Positions 18,963 through 27,123 are shown, numbered from the stretch's first letter. The stretch is 64,000 nt of DNA from Pseudomonas paraglycinae (GCF_021601625.1 NZ_BQHR01000021.1:1-64000); one strand, 5' to 3'. Notes: a model not told the origin generated them from the letters alone. Numbers and translations are program-made.

Positions 18963-19313
18963 GTGCGGGTTCGGCAGGCGTCACTCTTCTGGAGGTTTTT
19001 CATGGGGGATACTGTCAGCTCCGGGTCATCTGTCGCGTGACGCAATGTCGCTGACGCCGCAACAACTATGCTTGTCTCAGACTGCAACAGTTGTCGCGAA
19101 ATTGGACGCCGGCAAGCACCGGCGGCACCGCCACTTCGCCTTGATCTTCACGTAACTGCTTGATTGAAAAGCTTATCGGCAAGCTGGCACGCTCCGTGTA
19201 TTGCTCACAGCAGACGTTTCGCTTGCCTCCGTTCGTGCATCGCCACGAACGGCAGAAACCATAAAAACGATAAGCCACAACAATAAGAAAGCACCGTGCG
19301 AGGTTCGACGTTG
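18963..19313. promoter_or_regulatory. qhpA upstream control region with repeated TGTC-GC-RACA elements
   Basis: No convincing gene lies here. Three similar elements occur in 60 bases: TGTCGCGTGACGCAAT (from 19031), TGTCGCTGACGCCGCAACA (from 19046) and TGTCTCAGACTGCAACA (from 19073). The last resembles the site at 18288. They lie about 95-155 bases before the -24/-12 candidate at 19185, the distance expected of enhancer sites for a sigma-54 activator. Confidence 0.4.
19185..19200 (+). promoter_or_regulatory. Probable sigma-54 promoter of the qhpADCB operon
   Basis: TGGCACGCTCCGTGTA has a perfect TGGCACG -24 half. At the correct ten-base spacing the -12 half reads GTGTA instead of TTGCA, so the usual GC is GT. 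The start point would be near 19211, giving a leader of roughly 100 bases to the ATG at 19314. Weaker than the aldehyde dehydrogenase promoter because of the -12 mismatch. Confidence 0.5.
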
Positions 19314-20894
19314 ATGAAGAGAAAACTCCGATCAGGCATGAGCGCCAGCCTGCTGGCCGTGGCCGCTTGCGTGGCCCTGCATTCGCCGTACAGTCTGGCA
19401 GCCCGCGATGCCCAGACCATCCTCAAGGAAACCTGCCAGGGCTGTCACACCCCTGAAGCCGGCGACCAGTTGAGCCGCATCAGCCACCAGCGCAAGACCC
19501 CGGAAGGCTGGCTGATGAGCATCGCCCGGATGCAGACCATGCACGGTTTGCAGATCAGTGATGACGACCGTCGCACGCTGGTCAAATACCTCGCCGACAC
19601 CCAGGGCCTGGCGCCCAGCGAAACCGATGGCGTGCGTTACGCACTGGAACGGCGGTTGAACACCGTCGAGCAGTTCGACGAGAAAACCGCGCAGATGTGC
19701 GGACGCTGCCACTCCGGCGCGCGGATCGCCCTGCAACGGCGTCCGGCTCAGGAATGGGAACGTCTGGTGAATTTCCACCTCGGTCAATGGCCGTCGCTGG
19801 AATATCAGGCCATGTCCCGTGATCGTGACTGGTTCGATATCGCCCGCAAGGAAATGGTCCCGCTGCTGGCCAAGCGTTATCCGCTGGACAACCCGGCGTG
19901 GCAGTCCTGGATCAAAACCGCACCGAAAGCGGAAGCTTTGGTCGGCGACTGGAGCTTCAGCGGCCACTTGCCGGGCAAGGGTGAATTGGCCGGCACCATG
20001 AGCGTCACCGCCGATGGCAGTGACACCTTCAAGGTCGCCGTCAAAGGTCAGTACGCCGACGGCAGCCCGTTCAACGGCGATGGCAGCGCAATCCTTTACA
20101 GCGGCTACGAATGGCGCGGCAACGTGACCGTCGATGGCGTGACCATGCGTCAGGTGTTCGCCGCACAAGGCAACGCCATGCAGGGCCGGATGTTCGAGGC
20201 CGAGCACGATGAGCGCGGTTTGGACTTTGTCGCCGCCAAACAGGGTTCGCAGCGTTTGCTGGCGGTGCAGCCAGGTTATGTGAAGGCAGGCAGCGAAACT
20301 GAAGTGACCCTGATCGGCAGCGGTCTGAGCGGCAAACCGAACTTCGGTAAAGGCGTGGACGTGGTCGAAGTGGTCGAGCAGAACGCCGACCGGATCAAGG
20401 TCAAAGTAAAAGCGGCAGCGAATGCCCAGCCGGGCCTGCGCGCGGTCAGCGTCGGCAGCCTGAAAGGCCCGAGCCTGTCGGTGTACAGCAGGATCGCCTC
20501 GGTCAAAGTGGTGCCGGAATTCTCGGTGGCACGGATCGGCGAGGGCGGCGGTTCGACGCCGAAAGTCCAGGGCCGCTTCGATGCCGAAGCCTGGGGCAAG
20601 GGTGCCGACGGCAAGCCGTATCGCATCGGCGTGTTCCCGGCGCAATGGAAAGTCGAAGCCTTCGACGAGCGCGCCAAAGAGGACGAGGACGTCAAGTTCG
20701 CCGGCACCATGCAGACCGACGCGGGCGTGTTCACCCCGGGCGATGCCGGGCCGAATCCGGCACGCAAGATGTCCACCAACAATGCCGGCAACCTCAAGGT
20801 GATCGCCGCCGTCGACGACGCAGGGAAATCCCTGACCGGCGAAGGCCACCTGATCGTCACCGTGCAACGCTGGAACAATCCACCCATTCCCTGA
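19314..20894 (+). CDS. qhpA: Quinohemoprotein amine dehydrogenase, alpha (dihaem) subunit
   Basis: Periplasmic dihaem cytochrome c subunit of QHNDH, 526 aa. An N-terminal signal sequence (about residues 1-29) ends near S-L-A-A. Two haem c sites follow: C-Q-G-C-H (41-45) and C-G-R-C-H (129-133). The rest is made of beta-rich domains typical of the family. It carries electrons from the quinone in QhpC to a soluble acceptor. ATG 19314 places GAGG upstream; GTG 19296 would add six residues. First gene of the structural operon qhpA-qhpD-qhpC-qhpB. Confidence 0.95.
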   Translation: MKRKLRSGMSASLLAVAACVALHSPYSLAARDAQTILKETCQGCHTPEAGDQLSRISHQRKTPEGWLMSIARMQTMHGLQISDDDRRTLVKYLADTQGLAPSETDGVRYALERRLNTVEQFDEKTAQMCGRCHSGARIALQRRPAQEWERLVNFHLGQWPSLEYQAMSRDRDWFDIARKEMVPLLAKRYPLDNPAWQSWIKTAPKAEALVGDWSFSGHLPGKGELAGTMSVTADGSDTFKVAVKGQYADGSPFNGDGSAILYSGYEWRGNVTVDGVTMRQVFAAQGNAMQGRMFEAEHDERGLDFVAAKQGSQRLLAVQPGYVKAGSETEVTLIGSGLSGKPNFGKGVDVVEVVEQNADRIKVKVKAAANAQPGLRAVSVGSLKGPSLSVYSRIASVKVVPEFSVARIGEGGGSTPKVQGRFDAEAWGKGADGKPYRIGVFPAQWKVEAFDERAKEDEDVKFAGTMQTDAGVFTPGDAGPNPARKMSTNNAGNLKVIAAVDDAGKSLTGEGHLIVTVQRWNNPPIP

Positions 20895-20950
20895 TGTTGA
20901 AACGTGAGTTGAGCTGAGCGACAGCGATTCAGACACTTTTCGGAATGACC

Positions 20951-20974
20951 GCAAGTCCCCCAAGCGGGGCTTGC
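20951..20974 (+). promoter_or_regulatory. Intercistronic stem-loop between qhpA and qhpD
   Basis: GCAAGTCCCC pairs with GGGGCTTGC with one bulged T and a short loop. There is no T-run, so it does not look like a full terminator. It lies just before the AGGAGG of qhpD (20977-20982) and could stabilise the qhpA transcript or reduce expression of the maturation enzyme relative to the structural subunit. Confidence 0.5.
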
Positions 20975-20988
20975 ACAGGAGGTTTGCA

Positions 20989-22419
20989 ATGGGCGCTATC
21001 TTGAATCTGGTCGAACGTAATCTGCACGAAGTGCACGTCGACGCCGACCGCATGCTGTTCCACATCCCCAGCAGTTCGCTGTTCGCCAGCGATGAACTGA
21101 CCGGGACTATCATTGATGCGTTGCGCGGCCCCGGTTGCTCCTCGGAAGACCTGATCCAGCGCCTCGGCGCGCGGTTCAACGGCGAGGAAATCAACGAGAC
21201 CCTGCGCGAGCTGATTTCGCTGGAACTGGTCAGCGACGGCTCGCCGCTGACGCCGGACATCGCGGTCAAACGTGTCGAGCGCACGGCGATCAACACCGTG
21301 GTGCTCAACGTCAACACCGGCTGCAACCTGAGCTGCACCTACTGCTACAAGGAAGACCTCGACAAGCCGTCCGCCGGCAAGAAGATGGACGTCGAAACCG
21401 CCATCGCCTCGGTGGAAATGTTGCTGCGTGAGTCCCCCGACGAAGAGCGGTTCACCGTGGTGTTTTTCGGCGGCGAGCCGCTGAGCAATCGCAAGCTGAT
21501 CGAGTACATGGTCGATTACTGCGAAAAGCGGTTTGCCGAGGCCGGCAAGTTCGTCGAGTTCGTGATGACCACCAATGCCACGCTGCTCACCGAAGAAACC
21601 GTGGACTACCTGAATGCCCACCGCTTCGGCTTGTCAGTGAGCATCGACGGACCGAAAACCGTGCACGACCGCAATCGCATCACCGTGGGCGGGCAGGGCA
21701 CCTATGACGTGGTGCGGCGCAAGGCTGAAATGCTGCTTTCGCGTTACAACAGCCGTCCGGTCGGTGCGCGGGTGACCCTGACCACGGGCGTCACCGACGT
21801 TGAAACCATTTGGGATCACCTGTTCAACGAGTTGGGGTTTGCCGAGGTCGGATTTGCTCCGGTGACCTCCGGCGATATCAGCAGCTTCAACCTGACCACT
21901 GACGAATTGATCGAAGTCTTTGCCAGCATGAAACGCCTCGGTCGGCGTTATCTGGAGGCTGCGCTGGAGCACCGCAACATTGGTTTTTCCAACCTGCATC
22001 AGTTGATCACCGATATCCACGAAGGCCACAAAAAAGCCCTGCCGTGCGGTGCCGGATTGAAGATGCTGGCGGTCGATCACAAGGGCGAACTCAACCTGTG
22101 CCATCGCTTCACCGGCTCGTCGCTGCCGACCTTTGGCAACGTCCACAGCGGCGTTAAGCAGGTTGAGTTGAACGACTTCCTGTCCCAGCGCCTGGATCGC
22201 ACCAACACCGGTTGCCATGACTGTCAGATCCGCAACCTGTGCTCCGGCGGCTGCTACCACGAGAGTTATGCCCGCTACGGCGATCCGGCGCACCCGACTT
22301 ATCACTACTGCGAACTGATGCGTGACTGGGTCGACTTCGGCATTGAAGTCTACACCCGGATCATGGCCAACAACCCTGCGTTCATCAGCAGCTACATCAC
22401 TCCGCGCAAGGCTCACTGA
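20989..22419 (+). CDS. qhpD: QhpD, radical SAM enzyme forming thioether crosslinks in QhpC
   Basis: Radical SAM/SPASM maturase of 476 aa. The [4Fe-4S]-SAM motif is C112-x3-C116-x2-C119 ([10 protein letters not shown]). A C-terminal cysteine-rich SPASM region binds auxiliary clusters ([20 protein letters not shown]). In the known system QhpD makes the three Cys-to-Asp/Glu thioether bonds in the cytoplasmic QhpC precursor. ATG 20989 follows AGGAGG by six bases, the best ribosome-binding site in the cluster. The stop is one base from the qhpC start. Confidence 0.95.
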   Translation: MGAILNLVERNLHEVHVDADRMLFHIPSSSLFASDELTGTIIDALRGPGCSSEDLIQRLGARFNGEEINETLRELISLELVSDGSPLTPDIAVKRVERTAINTVVLNVNTGCNLSCTYCYKEDLDKPSAGKKMDVETAIASVEMLLRESPDEERFTVVFFGGEPLSNRKLIEYMVDYCEKRFAEAGKFVEFVMTTNATLLTEETVDYLNAHRFGLSVSIDGPKTVHDRNRITVGGQGTYDVVRRKAEMLLSRYNSRPVGARVTLTTGVTDVETIWDHLFNELGFAEVGFAPVTSGDISSFNLTTDELIEVFASMKRLGRRYLEAALEHRNIGFSNLHQLITDIHEGHKKALPCGAGLKMLAVDHKGELNLCHRFTGSSLPTFGNVHSGVKQVELNDFLSQRLDRTNTGCHDCQIRNLCSGGCYHESYARYGDPAHPTYHYCELMRDWVDFGIEVYTRIMANNPAFISSYITPRKAH

Positions 22420-22420
22420 T

Positions 22421-22744
22421 ATGAAACATCTCAAGGCAATCAATAACAAAGCGTTGAAGCTGGATCAGGCCGCGGACGAGAACCGCATCGAAGAAGTGGT
22501 GGCGATGAGCTCCGTCGCCGGCTGTGCCTCGACCACCGACCCGGGTTGGGAAATCGATGCGTTCGGCGGGGTGTCGTCGCTGTGCCAGCCGATGGAGGCT
22601 GACCTCTACGGCTGCTCCGATCCGTGCTGGTGGCCGGCTCAGGTGCCGGACATGATGAGCACCTACCCGGACTGGAACAAGGATGCCCAGGCGTCCAACG
22701 ACAACTGGCGCAACCTCGGCACTGTCTTCCCGAAAGACAAGTGA
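22421..22744 (+). CDS. qhpC: QHNDH gamma subunit precursor carrying cysteine tryptophylquinone
   Basis: Small catalytic subunit precursor of 107 aa. The first 28 residues ([10 protein letters not shown]...) are the leader and are not a Sec signal. With that leader removed, all crosslinking residues of the structurally known QHNDH gamma subunit fall in register: mature Cys7-Glu16, Cys27-Asp33 and Cys41-Asp49 for the thioethers, and Cys37-Trp43 for the CTQ cofactor. In precursor numbering these are C35-E44, C55-D61, C69-D77 and C65-W71. The protein is crosslinked by QhpD, hydroxylated by QhpG, trimmed by QhpE and exported by QhpF. It lies directly between qhpD and qhpB. Confidence 0.96.
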   Translation: MKHLKAINNKALKLDQAADENRIEEVVAMSSVAGCASTTDPGWEIDAFGGVSSLCQPMEADLYGCSDPCWWPAQVPDMMSTYPDWNKDAQASNDNWRNLGTVFPKDK

Positions 22745-22767
22745 TCGCTAAGAAGAAGGATTCCAGC

Positions 22768-23889
22768 ATGCCTAGCCTCAACAAAGCCTGCGGCCTTGCC
22801 GCACTCGCGGTTCTGAGCGCCTGTTCGCTCCCGGTTCTGGCCGATGAGAACACCGCGCTACAAGACGGTCACGAGTACATGTTGACCACTAACTATCCGA
22901 ACAACCTGCACGTCATCGACCTGGCGACCGACAGCCTGTACAAGACCTGCAAGATGCCTGACGCCTTTGGCCCCGGCACCGTGCAGCTGTCGCCGGATCG
23001 GAAGACCGCGTACGTGCTGAACAACCATTACGCTGATGTCTACGGTGTCGAACTGGACAGTTGCAAGCAGGTGTTCCACGCCAGCATCACCCAGCAGCCG
23101 GGGGAGAAAGCGCGGTCAATGTTCGCCTTTACCGTCAGCCATGACGGCAAGGAGCTGTACACCATCGCCAACCCGACCCAGATGCTCAACGACCGCTACG
23201 AGGTCAAACAACCGCGTCTGGATGTCTACGCCACCGACGCCGGGATGGACGCCAAACCGGTGCGCAGCTTCCCGGCGCCACGGCAGTTGACGATCATGCA
23301 GAGCGGCGATGACGGCACGCTCTATGTGGCTGGCGCTGATGTGTACAAGGTCGATGTGAAGAGCGGCAAGTTCGACGTGCTGATCCCCAGCCGTCACTGG
23401 AAACGCCCGAACTACAGCGCGCCGGACGTGCTTTACGTGTGGAACCAGCAGACTTACCGCCACGATTTCTCGCTGCTGTACACCGCCGCCAGGTTCAAGG
23501 ACAAGAAGCAGGACCCGGCCACCGCTGAATACCTGTACGGCTTGTTCAGCGTCGATCTGAAAACCGGCAAGACCGAAACCACCGATTTCGGCCCGCTGAC
23601 CGAGATCTACTTCAGCGGTATGCGCTCGCCCAAGGATCCGAACCTGATGTTCGGCGTGCTCAATCGTCTGGCCAAGTACGATATCAAGCAGAAAAAGCTG
23701 ATACAGGCGGCGACACTGGACCATTCCTACTACTGCATTTCGTTCAACAAGGACGGGAGCAAGATTTACCTGGCCGGGACCTTCAACGACGTGGCGATCT
23801 TTGACGCCGAGACCATGAAACAGACCGGCAGCATCAAATTGCCGGGTGGGGATATGGCGATTACCACGGCGCAGATTTTTGTTCGGTAA
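22768..23889 (+). CDS. qhpB: Quinohemoprotein amine dehydrogenase, beta subunit
   Basis: Periplasmic beta-propeller subunit of QHNDH, 373 aa. A signal peptide covers about residues 1-25 (A-A-L-A-V-L-S-A-C-S-L-P-V-L-A). Repeated strand patterns such as V-Q-L-S-P-D-R-K-T-A-Y-V, F-T-V-S-H-D-G-K-E-L-Y-T and S-F-N-K-D-G-S-K-I-Y-L-A are propeller blades. It forms the shell around QhpC and part of the substrate pocket. ATG 22768 has AAGAAGGA upstream, 23 bases after the qhpC stop. A long hairpin follows the gene at 23911-23980. Confidence 0.95.
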   Translation: MPSLNKACGLAALAVLSACSLPVLADENTALQDGHEYMLTTNYPNNLHVIDLATDSLYKTCKMPDAFGPGTVQLSPDRKTAYVLNNHYADVYGVELDSCKQVFHASITQQPGEKARSMFAFTVSHDGKELYTIANPTQMLNDRYEVKQPRLDVYATDAGMDAKPVRSFPAPRQLTIMQSGDDGTLYVAGADVYKVDVKSGKFDVLIPSRHWKRPNYSAPDVLYVWNQQTYRHDFSLLYTAARFKDKKQDPATAEYLYGLFSVDLKTGKTETTDFGPLTEIYFSGMRSPKDPNLMFGVLNRLAKYDIKQKKLIQAATLDHSYYCISFNKDGSKIYLAGTFNDVAIFDAETMKQTGSIKLPGGDMAITTAQIFVR

Positions 23890-23910
23890 TTAGCGGCGTC
23901 AGGGATGACG

Positions 23911-23980
23911 CCTTCGCGAGCAGGCCCGCTCCCACATTTGAAATGCGGTTCAAATGTGGGAGCGGGCCTGCTCGCGAAGG
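23911..23980. repeat. REP-type inverted repeat (REPIN)
   Basis: A perfect inverted repeat with 32-base arms and a six-base loop (ATGCGG). Each arm carries the pseudomonad REP core CGCGAGCAGGCCCGCTCCCA or its complement. It lies between qhpB and the converging gene at 24004. Such elements occur in many copies in fluorescent pseudomonads and can also stabilise or end transcripts. Confidence 0.9.
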
Positions 23981-24003
23981 GGCTCTCTAAACCGCCCCGA
24001 AAA

Positions 24004-24408
24004 TCAGGCCCCGGGCACTGGGCAGCTCATGTCACCTTCTTCGCATTTCAAATACTGTTTGAGCGCCTCGGTTCGCGTTTTTGTCACCGAGGCGATGCAA
24101 TTGTTGTAGATCAACGGATAAACACTCCCGCCTGCCACGCCGGATGCCGAAAACTTGCACTCGGCATCGCGAAAGCCGATCCATGCCCGTTGCGCGCTCA
24201 CCAGCAGTTTCTTGCCATCAGGGTTGTCCTTCAACCGGGCGGTAATCTGCTGATAAACCGTGTTCAACTCCTTGTCCGCCGCCTTGTTTTCCTGCGCAGC
24301 GCACTGATTCATCGTCGCCTGATCGCTGGCATTGGCGCAGTCCACGGCAGCGTGAGCAACAGCAGTGAAAAGAAAGGGTGTCAGGGCCAGAAGCAGGCGT
24401 GGGGACAT
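24004..24408 (-). CDS. DUF1311 / LprI-type lysozyme-inhibitor-like periplasmic protein
   Basis: Secreted protein of 134 aa. A signal peptide ends near A-H-A-A (residue 20). The DUF1311 pattern follows: C-A-N-A-S-D-Q-A-T-M-N-Q-C-A, L-N-T-V-Y-Q-Q-I, L-L-V-S-A-Q-R-A-W-I-G-F-R-D-A-E-C. Conserved cysteines suggest disulfides. Relatives (YecT, LprI) are periplasmic and some inhibit lysozyme. It stands alone next to a REP element; its partner is unknown. Confidence 0.85.
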   Translation of the reverse strand: MSPRLLLALTPFLFTAVAHAAVDCANASDQATMNQCAAQENKAADKELNTVYQQITARLKDNPDGKKLLVSAQRAWIGFRDAECKFSASGVAGGSVYPLIYNNCIASVTKTRTEALKQYLKCEEGDMSCPVPGA

Positions 24409-24466
24409 GAGTCATCTCGCTTTGGTGAATGAACGTGCCGGGCAGTTTAGCGACTTCGTGGCGCCA

Positions 24467-25384
24467 TCAGGATTTATGCTGCCTCGATGCGTTGAGCAAC
24501 CGCTCCGCTGTCGCGGCAATTTCCTCTCCGTCATGCAGTTTTTCCAGCCACCCTGACGGTATTCCCTGCACGCCGTAATAGGCGCCGGCCAACTGGCCGA
24601 CGATGGCGGCCGTGGTGTCCGCGTCATCGCCCAGATTCGCCGCTTGCAGGACGGCTGCGGCAAAGCTGTCGGTGTGCTGGAAGCACCATAACGCCGCTTC
24701 CAGGGATCCGACGCAGTAACCACTGCCGCGAATGTCGCGCTCGGTCTTGTGCAGGTACTCGCCCCGGGCAATCGCCGCCACCTTGGGCTGACTGAAGGCT
24801 GTTTGCGGCAGGGTGCGCAGTTGCGCTTTCGATGCGCCTTCCAGAGCCTTGCCAAGCAGTTCGGCAAACAGCTGGCAACATTCGATGGCCTCGGGCGCCG
24901 CGTGCGTGGTGCGTGAACTGTCGGCGGCGAATCGCCTGGTTTTCCGGGCATCGGGGAAATAAAACAGCACCACGGGCACCAGTCGCATCAACGAGCCGTT
25001 CCCGGCGCTGTAGGGATCGGTGGAGCCGGCAAACGCCTCTCCGGTGTGTTGATAGCGATCCAGCGCCTGACTCACGGTCATGCCAATATCAAAACATTCG
25101 CCGGTCGAACTCAGATAGCCCCATTGCCACCAGTTCAGATAGCGGCCCATCTGGTCAGCGGCATCGAAGCCGTTTTTGTTCAGCAGACTTTCCGCCAGGC
25201 ACAACGCCATCGAGGTGTCGTCGGTCCATTGGCCGGGCTTCAGGTGAAACGGCCCGCCACCGACCATGTCGGTCAGGGGCTGGAAGCTGCCGCGCGGCTG
25301 GAATTCGACGGTGGTTCCCACGGCATCGCCGCAGGCCAGGCCGAGGAGGGCGCCACGGTAACGTTCGGGGAGAGAAGGCTGCAT
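24467..25384 (-). CDS. ADP-ribosylglycohydrolase (DraG family)
   Basis: Cytoplasmic hydrolase of 305 aa that removes ADP-ribose from modified targets in this family. The Mg-binding signatures are present: G-L-A-C-G-D-A-V-G near the N-terminus, T-D-D-T-S-M-A-L-C (first metal site) and, near the C-terminus, N-L-G-D-D-A-D-T-T-A-A-I-V-G-Q (second metal site), followed by A-G-A-Y-Y-G. No ADP-ribosyltransferase gene is adjacent, so the target is unknown. It is transcribed as a single gene, divergent from the SRPBCC gene. Confidence 0.93.
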   Translation of the reverse strand: MQPSLPERYRGALLGLACGDAVGTTVEFQPRGSFQPLTDMVGGGPFHLKPGQWTDDTSMALCLAESLLNKNGFDAADQMGRYLNWWQWGYLSSTGECFDIGMTVSQALDRYQHTGEAFAGSTDPYSAGNGSLMRLVPVVLFYFPDARKTRRFAADSSRTTHAAPEAIECCQLFAELLGKALEGASKAQLRTLPQTAFSQPKVAAIARGEYLHKTERDIRGSGYCVGSLEAALWCFQHTDSFAAAVLQAANLGDDADTTAAIVGQLAGAYYGVQGIPSGWLEKLHDGEEIAATAERLLNASRQHKS

Positions 25385-25580
25385 GATGACGTCCTTGTGT
25401 CGTTCAGTTCGCTGCGAACGTTATCAGTTTCGCAGCGCTGATCCGTGCGCATTCTGACGAACCGGCGCCGCAAAATACTGCCGGATATTTCAATCAGACC
25501 TGACCGTTGCACCGGATTGATACAACTTCGGATTGGACATGTGGTCATACAAGCCTACTGTTCAAAACAGGAGGTGACGT

Positions 25581-26069
25581 ATGAAACCAGTACCCAACAG
25601 CTTTGAACGTAAAATCATGCTCAGGTCGCCGCGCTCCCATGTCTGGCGCGCCCTGGTCGATGCCGAAGCGTTCGGCCAGTGGTTCGGCGTTGCGCTGGAG
25701 GGCCGGCGGTTTATCGCCGGCGAATGGACGCAGGGGCAGGTCACATACCCCGGTTATGAACATGTGCTCTGGAACGTGCTGGTGGAGCGGGTCGAGCCGC
25801 AGCAACTGTTCTCCTTCCGCTGGCATCCCTATGCGGTAAATCCGAAAATCGACTACTCGCAGGAACCGACCACCCTGGTCAGATTCGAACTGCAGGACTA
25901 CGAGAACGGCACGCTGCTGAAAGTCTCCGAGTCAGGTTTTGCACACATTCCCGACGTGCGTCAGAAAGAGGCGTACTACATGGACAGTCGGGGCTGGGAG
26001 GAACAGTTGAGTCGACTTGAGCACTTCCTCGCGGAGAGTGACCGGGCCCGCGAGCGTGAAGGTGGCTGA
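25581..26069 (+). CDS. SRPBCC / Aha1-type domain protein
   Basis: START/Bet v 1-like ligand-binding fold of 162 aa in the activator-of-Hsp90 homologue 1 (AHSA1) group. The N-terminal L-R-S-P-R-S-H-V-W-R-A-L-V-D-A-E-A-F-G-Q and the C-terminal G-W-E-E-Q-L-S-R-L-E-H-F-L are typical. AGGAGG stands at the ideal distance before ATG 25581. The 3' end overlaps the kinase gene by 14 bases, so the two are probably translated together. Small-molecule binding is likely; the ligand is unknown. Confidence 0.87.
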   Translation: MKPVPNSFERKIMLRSPRSHVWRALVDAEAFGQWFGVALEGRRFIAGEWTQGQVTYPGYEHVLWNVLVERVEPQQLFSFRWHPYAVNPKIDYSQEPTTLVRFELQDYENGTLLKVSESGFAHIPDVRQKEAYYMDSRGWEEQLSRLEHFLAESDRAREREGG

Positions 26070-26973
26070 TCCCGACCTGTTCACGCCGTGGCTGGAACGC
26101 TGGGCGCTGGCGCCGGACGGCGAGCCGATCATCACCCCGGGCAGCCGCCTGTTGCCGGTGCGTCAGGACGATACTCCGGCGATGCTGAAAGTCGCGGTGG
26201 ACGACGAAGAAAAATACGGCAACCTGCTGATGACCTGGTGGGACGGCGACGGCGCCGCCCGGGTGCTCGCCCATCACGACGAAGGCCTGTTGCTGGAGCG
26301 GGCGATGGGCCAGCGCTCGCTGATGCACATGGCGCTCAACGGCGAGGACGACGAGTCCACGCGGATCATGTGCCGAGCGCTGGCGCGCCTACACGCACCG
26401 CGACCAACGCCGCCACCGCCGTTAGTGGAACTGACGCCTTGGTTCGCTTCATTACGAGTGGCCGCAGCCCGATACGGCGGCCCATATGCCGATTGCCTGC
26501 AAACCGCCCAGGCCTTGCTTGCCGAACCGCAGGATGTGGTGGTGTTGCACGGCGACATGCACCACGACAACGTCCTCGATTTCGGCCCACGGGGCTGGCT
26601 GGCCATCGACCCCAAGCGGGTGCAGGGCGAGCGCGGTTATGACTATGCCAACCTGATCTGCAACCCGGAATTGCCCACCGCCACCGACCCCGAGCGCTTT
26701 CGGAGACAAGTCGACGTGATCTGCGAAGCAGCGGGAATCGAGCGAAAACGCCTGCTGCAATGGGTACTGGCGTTCGCCGGACTGTCTGCCGCATGGTTTC
26801 TGGAGGATGACGAGCAAACTGCGGCAAAAGGGCAGCTGAAAGTCGCAGCTGGCGGCTTCTGCGCTCGATGCCTGACACGTCTAAGGGTTTTCGGAAGGCC
26901 CGCTATAGCGAATGTCTTACACGCGATGGTAGCTATTTCGACTATTGCCGATTGGATCCACAGCGTAATCTAG
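26056..26973 (+). CDS. Aminoglycoside/hydroxyurea-type kinase (APH(6) family), 3' end apparently frameshifted
   Basis: Small-molecule kinase of the aminoglycoside 6-phosphotransferase/hydroxyurea kinase family, 305 aa as read. The catalytic loop V-V-L-H-G-D-M-H-H-D-N-V-L-D and the metal loop A-I-D-P-K-R-V-Q-G-E-R-G-Y-D-Y-A-N are intact. GTG 26056 overlaps the SRPBCC gene. After K-V-A (about base 26847) the reading becomes unlike the family: A-G-G-F-C-A-R-C and onward. Skipping one base there gives L-A-A-S-A-L-D-A and a stop at 26875, a natural end. The extra 98 bases run into the GacA box and promoter of the small RNA behind it. I infer a one-base insertion or a sequence error; the catalytic part is intact. 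Whether it acts on antibiotics is unknown. Confidence 0.82.
   Translation: MKVADPDLFTPWLERWALAPDGEPIITPGSRLLPVRQDDTPAMLKVAVDDEEKYGNLLMTWWDGDGAARVLAHHDEGLLLERAMGQRSLMHMALNGEDDESTRIMCRALARLHAPRPTPPPPLVELTPWFASLRVAAARYGGPYADCLQTAQALLAEPQDVVVLHGDMHHDNVLDFGPRGWLAIDPKRVQGERGYDYANLICNPELPTATDPERFRRQVDVICEAAGIERKRLLQWVLAFAGLSAAWFLEDDEQTAAKGQLKVAAGGFCARCLTRLRVFGRPAIANVLHAMVAISTIADWIHSVI
26904..26921 (+). promoter_or_regulatory. GacA-type upstream activating sequence
   Basis: TATAGCGAATGTCTTACA resembles the GacA box of rsm promoters (TGTAAG-N6-CTTACA, with AT at the centre): the right half is perfect, the left half degenerate. It is centred about 65 bases before the inferred RNA start. A -10-like TAATCT is at 26966-26971. 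Confidence 0.65.
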
Positions 26974-26977
26974 CCTC

Positions 26978-27095
26978 ATCAACTGAAGCACAGGGAGTGT
27001 TTCAGGATCACGGATGATCGACCATTAGCAAGGATCGCTGCCGACAGGGAGTCGATAATGGTCTTGGGAAAAACCCGCTTCGGCGGGTTTTTTTT
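26978..27095 (+). ncRNA. rsmX: Rsm-family CsrA/RsmA-sequestering small RNA (probably RsmX)
   Basis: An RNA of about 118 bases can be folded by eye into the Rsm design. There is an eight-pair hairpin (26984-27004) with loop AGGGA, and a GATCA/TGATC hairpin (27006-27019) with loop CGGA. A long outer stem GACCATTA/TAATGGTC (27020-27063) encloses a GC-AAGGATC-GC hairpin and a CGAC/GTCG hairpin with loop AGGGA. A terminator follows. Six GGA motifs are present, mostly in loops, as needed to titrate RsmA/RsmE. A GacA box precedes it. The size fits RsmX (about 119 bases in P. fluorescens); RsmY or another family member cannot be excluded. It would link GacS/GacA signalling to secondary metabolism and motility. 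Confidence 0.85.
27071..27095 (+). terminator. Terminator of the Rsm small RNA
   Basis: AAACCCGC-TTCG-GCGGGTTT with eight consecutive T residues, a near-ideal intrinsic terminator with a UUCG tetraloop. Confidence 0.93.
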
Positions 27096-27123
27096 CGTCC
27101 ACAGGAAAGTGCCGTGCCCAAAC

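Noticed and set aside
19332-21338. 668-codon minus-strand frame opposite qhpA and qhpD
   Set aside because: Overlaps two well-supported genes and shows no domain of its own.
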